Positions 62,411 to 64,000 of a DNA stretch of 64,000 bases are shown here, one piece after another. The position numbers were made by a program, and so were the translations under genes. Source of the DNA: an uncultured Lachnospiraceae bacterium (GTDB lineage Bacteria; Bacillota; Clostridia; Lachnospirales; Lachnospiraceae); the NCBI GenBank assembly GCA_910586005.1, contig CAJUHG010000002.1, positions 30,937 to 94,936 of the forward strand, read 5' to 3'. Numbering within the stretch: position 1 is the stretch's first letter; every line of letters starts with the position of its first letter. The notes beneath the pieces were generated by a model. That model did not search any database and was not told where the DNA came from. It saw nothing but the letters and a program-made list of their open reading frames with translations.

Positions 62411-62988
62411 TGTACACAGATTATTTAAAAAAATTAGTACATTATTTGGAAGAAACACAAGTATATAATCAGCAAGGAATCTTATGTAAAGATTATGAAG
62501 AGGCAATGCAGAAGTTGGTAAATCTTTTTTCAGAGATGAAAGAAAATGGGAAACAAGTTTTCTTTATTGGCAATGGTGGAAGTTCTGCCATTGCTAGTCA
62601 TATGACGGCTGATTTCATGAAAAATGGTGGAATGAAAACGTATAGTCTGTATGATAATTCTGTTACAACTTGTATGGGAAATGATTATGGATATGAATAT
62701 ATTTTTTCACGTCCCTTAGAATTTTTAGGAAATAAGGGAGATTTGCTGGTGGCAATTAGCAGTTCAGGCAATTCTAAAAATATAGTAAATGCCATACAAG
62801 TAGCTCAGAAAAAAGGATTAAAAATTATTACCTTGTCTGGATTTGAAAAAGAAAATTGTATTAGAAGTATGGGAAACTATAATATTTATGTGCCAGTAAG
62901 TCACTATGGCATGGTAGAATCTATTCACAATTTAATTTTGCAGCAGATTGTGGATATGATTTTAGAACGAGATGGAGAGTGCTTATAA
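62410..62988 (+). CDS. gmhA: Sedoheptulose-7-phosphate isomerase
   Basis: The 192-residue SIS-domain protein has FFIGNGGSSAIASHMTADF and LVAISSSGNSKNIV, the phosphosugar-binding motifs of GmhA, and a conserved His/Glu near HYGMVESIHNLI. It converts sedoheptulose 7-phosphate to D-glycero-D-manno-heptose 7-phosphate, the first step of activated heptose synthesis. GGAGG lies before the ATG, which overlaps the stop of the decayed epimerase gene. Confidence 0.9.
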   Translation: MYTDYLKKLVHYLEETQVYNQQGILCKDYEEAMQKLVNLFSEMKENGKQVFFIGNGGSSAIASHMTADFMKNGGMKTYSLYDNSVTTCMGNDYGYEYIFSRPLEFLGNKGDLLVAISSSGNSKNIVNAIQVAQKKGLKIITLSGFEKENCIRSMGNYNIYVPVSHYGMVESIHNLILQQIVDMILERDGECL

Positions 62989-63030
62989 TATAGTTGGTTT
63001 TGTCAGCAAAATTAACGTGCGTTTCGTGGC

Positions 63031-63051
63031 AAGAATGCGGATGGCATTCTT
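63031..63051 (+). promoter_or_regulatory. Small hairpin between gmhA and gmhB
   Basis: AAGAATGC-ggatg-GCATTCTT, a perfect 8-bp stem in an 83-bp gap, about 20 bp before the gmhB start. No T run follows, so termination is unlikely. Confidence 0.45.
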
Positions 63052-63071
63052 AAATTTAAGGATAAAATAAC

Positions 63072-63605
63072 ATGTTACATAGACCAGCAATTTTTTTGGA
63101 TAGAGATGGTGTATTATGTGTGGAGAAAAGTTATGTGACTCAAATGGAGGAGTTAGAGATTTTTCCCTATACAAAGCAATGTATTGAAAAGATACATCAA
63201 AAAGGGTTTTTGGCAATTTGTATTACAAACCAGTCGGCAGTGGCACGAGGAAAAATGACAGAAAAAACGTTGCAAGAAATCAATAGATATCTTGTAAAAG
63301 AGATGGGGTTGGATGCTTTGTATTATTGTCCCCATCATCCAGATGGAATAGGAAAATATCAATTAAAATGTAATTGCAGAAAACCAAATACAGGAATGAT
63401 AGAACTTGCGATTAAAGAGTGGGCGATTGACCAGAAGAATTCTTATATGGTTGGAGATCGCGCTTCTGATGTTGAATGTGGACAAAAGGCTGGATTGAAA
63501 ACTATATTATTAGAAAGTGGATATGGTACAAAACGTTTGGAAAAACCAATAGAGCCAGATTTTATTTATAAAGATTTAGAAGAATTTGTAAAAATAGGAT
63601 TTTAA
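63072..63605 (+). CDS. gmhB: D-glycero-D-manno-heptose 1,7-bisphosphate 7-phosphatase
   Basis: The 177-residue HAD-family phosphatase has nucleophile motif FLDRDGVL (8-15), ITNQSAVARG, the zinc-loop cysteines and histidines YYCPHHPDG and CNCRKPNTGM, and MVGDRASDVECG. All are hallmarks of GmhB. It removes the 7-phosphate before nucleotidyl transfer. It completes the activated-heptose set with hldE and gmhA. Ribosome site AAGGAT is weak. Confidence 0.9.
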   Translation: MLHRPAIFLDRDGVLCVEKSYVTQMEELEIFPYTKQCIEKIHQKGFLAICITNQSAVARGKMTEKTLQEINRYLVKEMGLDALYYCPHHPDGIGKYQLKCNCRKPNTGMIELAIKEWAIDQKNSYMVGDRASDVECGQKAGLKTILLESGYGTKRLEKPIEPDFIYKDLEEFVKIGF

Positions 63606-63677
63606 CTCCTATTTTAGTAGAAATTAGAATAAAATTTTAGGAAAAAAATAAAATTTTAAATTTATTTACTAAAAAGT

Positions 63678-63705
63678 TAATATATAAAAATGATATAGCC
63701 GATAT
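63678..63705 (+). promoter_or_regulatory. Sigma-28-type promoter, element copy 3
   Basis: TAAT (63678-63681), 16 bp, GCCGATAT (63698-63705), preceded by TTTACTAAAA at 63665. Confidence 0.55.
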
Positions 63706-63711
63706 AGCTAG

Positions 63712-63789
63712 AGATAGAAAATCAAACAACCCGTGGAGGCGCTATACTGAGAAAAAGAGGAATAGATGTGCGTCTATTTCTCTTTTTTT
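63712..63789 (+). ncRNA. Predicted small RNA, copy 3 of a three-copy element
   Basis: Predicted ~77-nt transcript with GGA at 63735-63737 (in GTGGAGGCGCTATAC) and 63759-63761, 24 nt apart. It ends in GAGGAATAGA (63757-63766), TCTATTTCTC (63773-63782) and T7. It matches copies 1 and 2 in order and length (whole element 63665-63789) and again stands upstream of a glycosyltransferase-type gene. No usable open frame. Confidence 0.6.
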
Positions 63790-63874
63790 GAGCTTATGGC
63801 AAAGAAAAGTGAGGAATATTGTCGCGCTTGCTCGTAAGAGAGATAACAATATACTTTATGAAAGGTAAAAAGAA

Positions 63875-64000
63875 ATGAAAGAATTTTTGAGTCTGATTGG
63901 AGAGCTGATGAATCAGTGGCAGTTATATGGTAAATATTTTACAGATACTATGGAACAGATGAAAGAAAGTTATAACAAACTTTCCAATCAGGAAAAAAAG
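63875..64000 (+). CDS. N-terminus of a second glycosyltransferase paralogue (3' end outside window)
   Basis: Forty-two codons run to the window edge. The start MKEFLSLIGELMNQ and the later KESYNKLSNQEKK closely match the N-terminus of the gene at 48221 (MKEFLHLVGELMNQ, KVAYEKLSKEEKQK). It is therefore probably another GT-B glycosyltransferase with the same helical N-terminal domain, also behind a copy of the three-copy element. AAAGGT is the likely ribosome site. Confidence 0.65.
   Translation, partial: MKEFLSLIGELMNQWQLYGKYFTDTMEQMKESYNKLSNQEKK

Overview
The window reads as the chromosome of a motile, AT-rich, Gram-positive anaerobe of the Lachnospiraceae/Clostridia type. The evidence is a class III (oxygen-sensitive) ribonucleotide reductase pair, a flagellar late operon with the FliW-CsrA switch, a class B sortase next to Gram-positive surface proteins, a BceS-like sensor kinase with FtsX-type ABC transporter, and low-GC codon use with strong GGAGG ribosome sites. 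No rRNA, tRNA, CRISPR array or intact insertion sequence was seen.

Layout. 1-1.2 kb: the repeat-rich end of a truncated gene overlapping a metallophosphatase. 1.3-6.9 kb (minus strand): response regulator, kinase, ABC ATPase and permease, with an 11-bp-periodic operator between kinase and ATPase. 7-18.7 kb: ROK kinase, a secreted NlpC/P60 protein with bacterial Ig-like repeats, a DUF308-like membrane protein, nrdD-nrdG, a small PAS-like protein, an L,D-transpeptidase, a short pyruvate kinase and an rRNA-methyltransferase-like gene. 18.9-27.5 kb: lgt, then a self-contained PTS operon (DeoR regulator, fused IICBA, zinc dehydrogenase, 1-phosphofructokinase, HPr without Ser46, enzyme I). 27.7-37.3 kb: a 2261-residue repeat surface protein, a class B sortase and a BspA-type leucine-rich-repeat protein with a PKTG sorting signal.

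37.6-47.5 kb: flgM, flgN, two flgK genes, flgL, fliW, csrA, flaG, fliD, fliS and a fliT-like gene, with two sigma-28-type promoters. 47.5-64 kb: an accessory island, probably for flagellin glycosylation. It holds glycosyltransferases, a NeuB-family synthase, a NeuD-like acetyltransferase, hotdog dehydratase, SDR reductase, LuxE, LuxC and acyl carrier protein, a methyltransferase, and heptose genes (reversed HldE fusion, gmhA, gmhB). It also carries two decayed genes, an aminotransferase and an epimerase.

The most unusual signal is a ~125-bp element present three times in this island (47889-48011, 56915-57039, 63665-63789). Each copy has a sigma-28-type promoter, a short non-coding leader with two GGA motifs 24-26 nt apart, and an intrinsic terminator whose stem is kept by wobble pairs. 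Each sits upstream of a glycosyltransferase gene. They may be flagellar-regulon small RNAs, possibly acting on CsrA, or flagellin expression cassettes that have no coding sequence. The LuxE/LuxC/ACP/NeuB set and the XRE-nucleotidyltransferase fusion beside it are the next most unusual items. All functions are inferred from sequence by eye; no database search was run.
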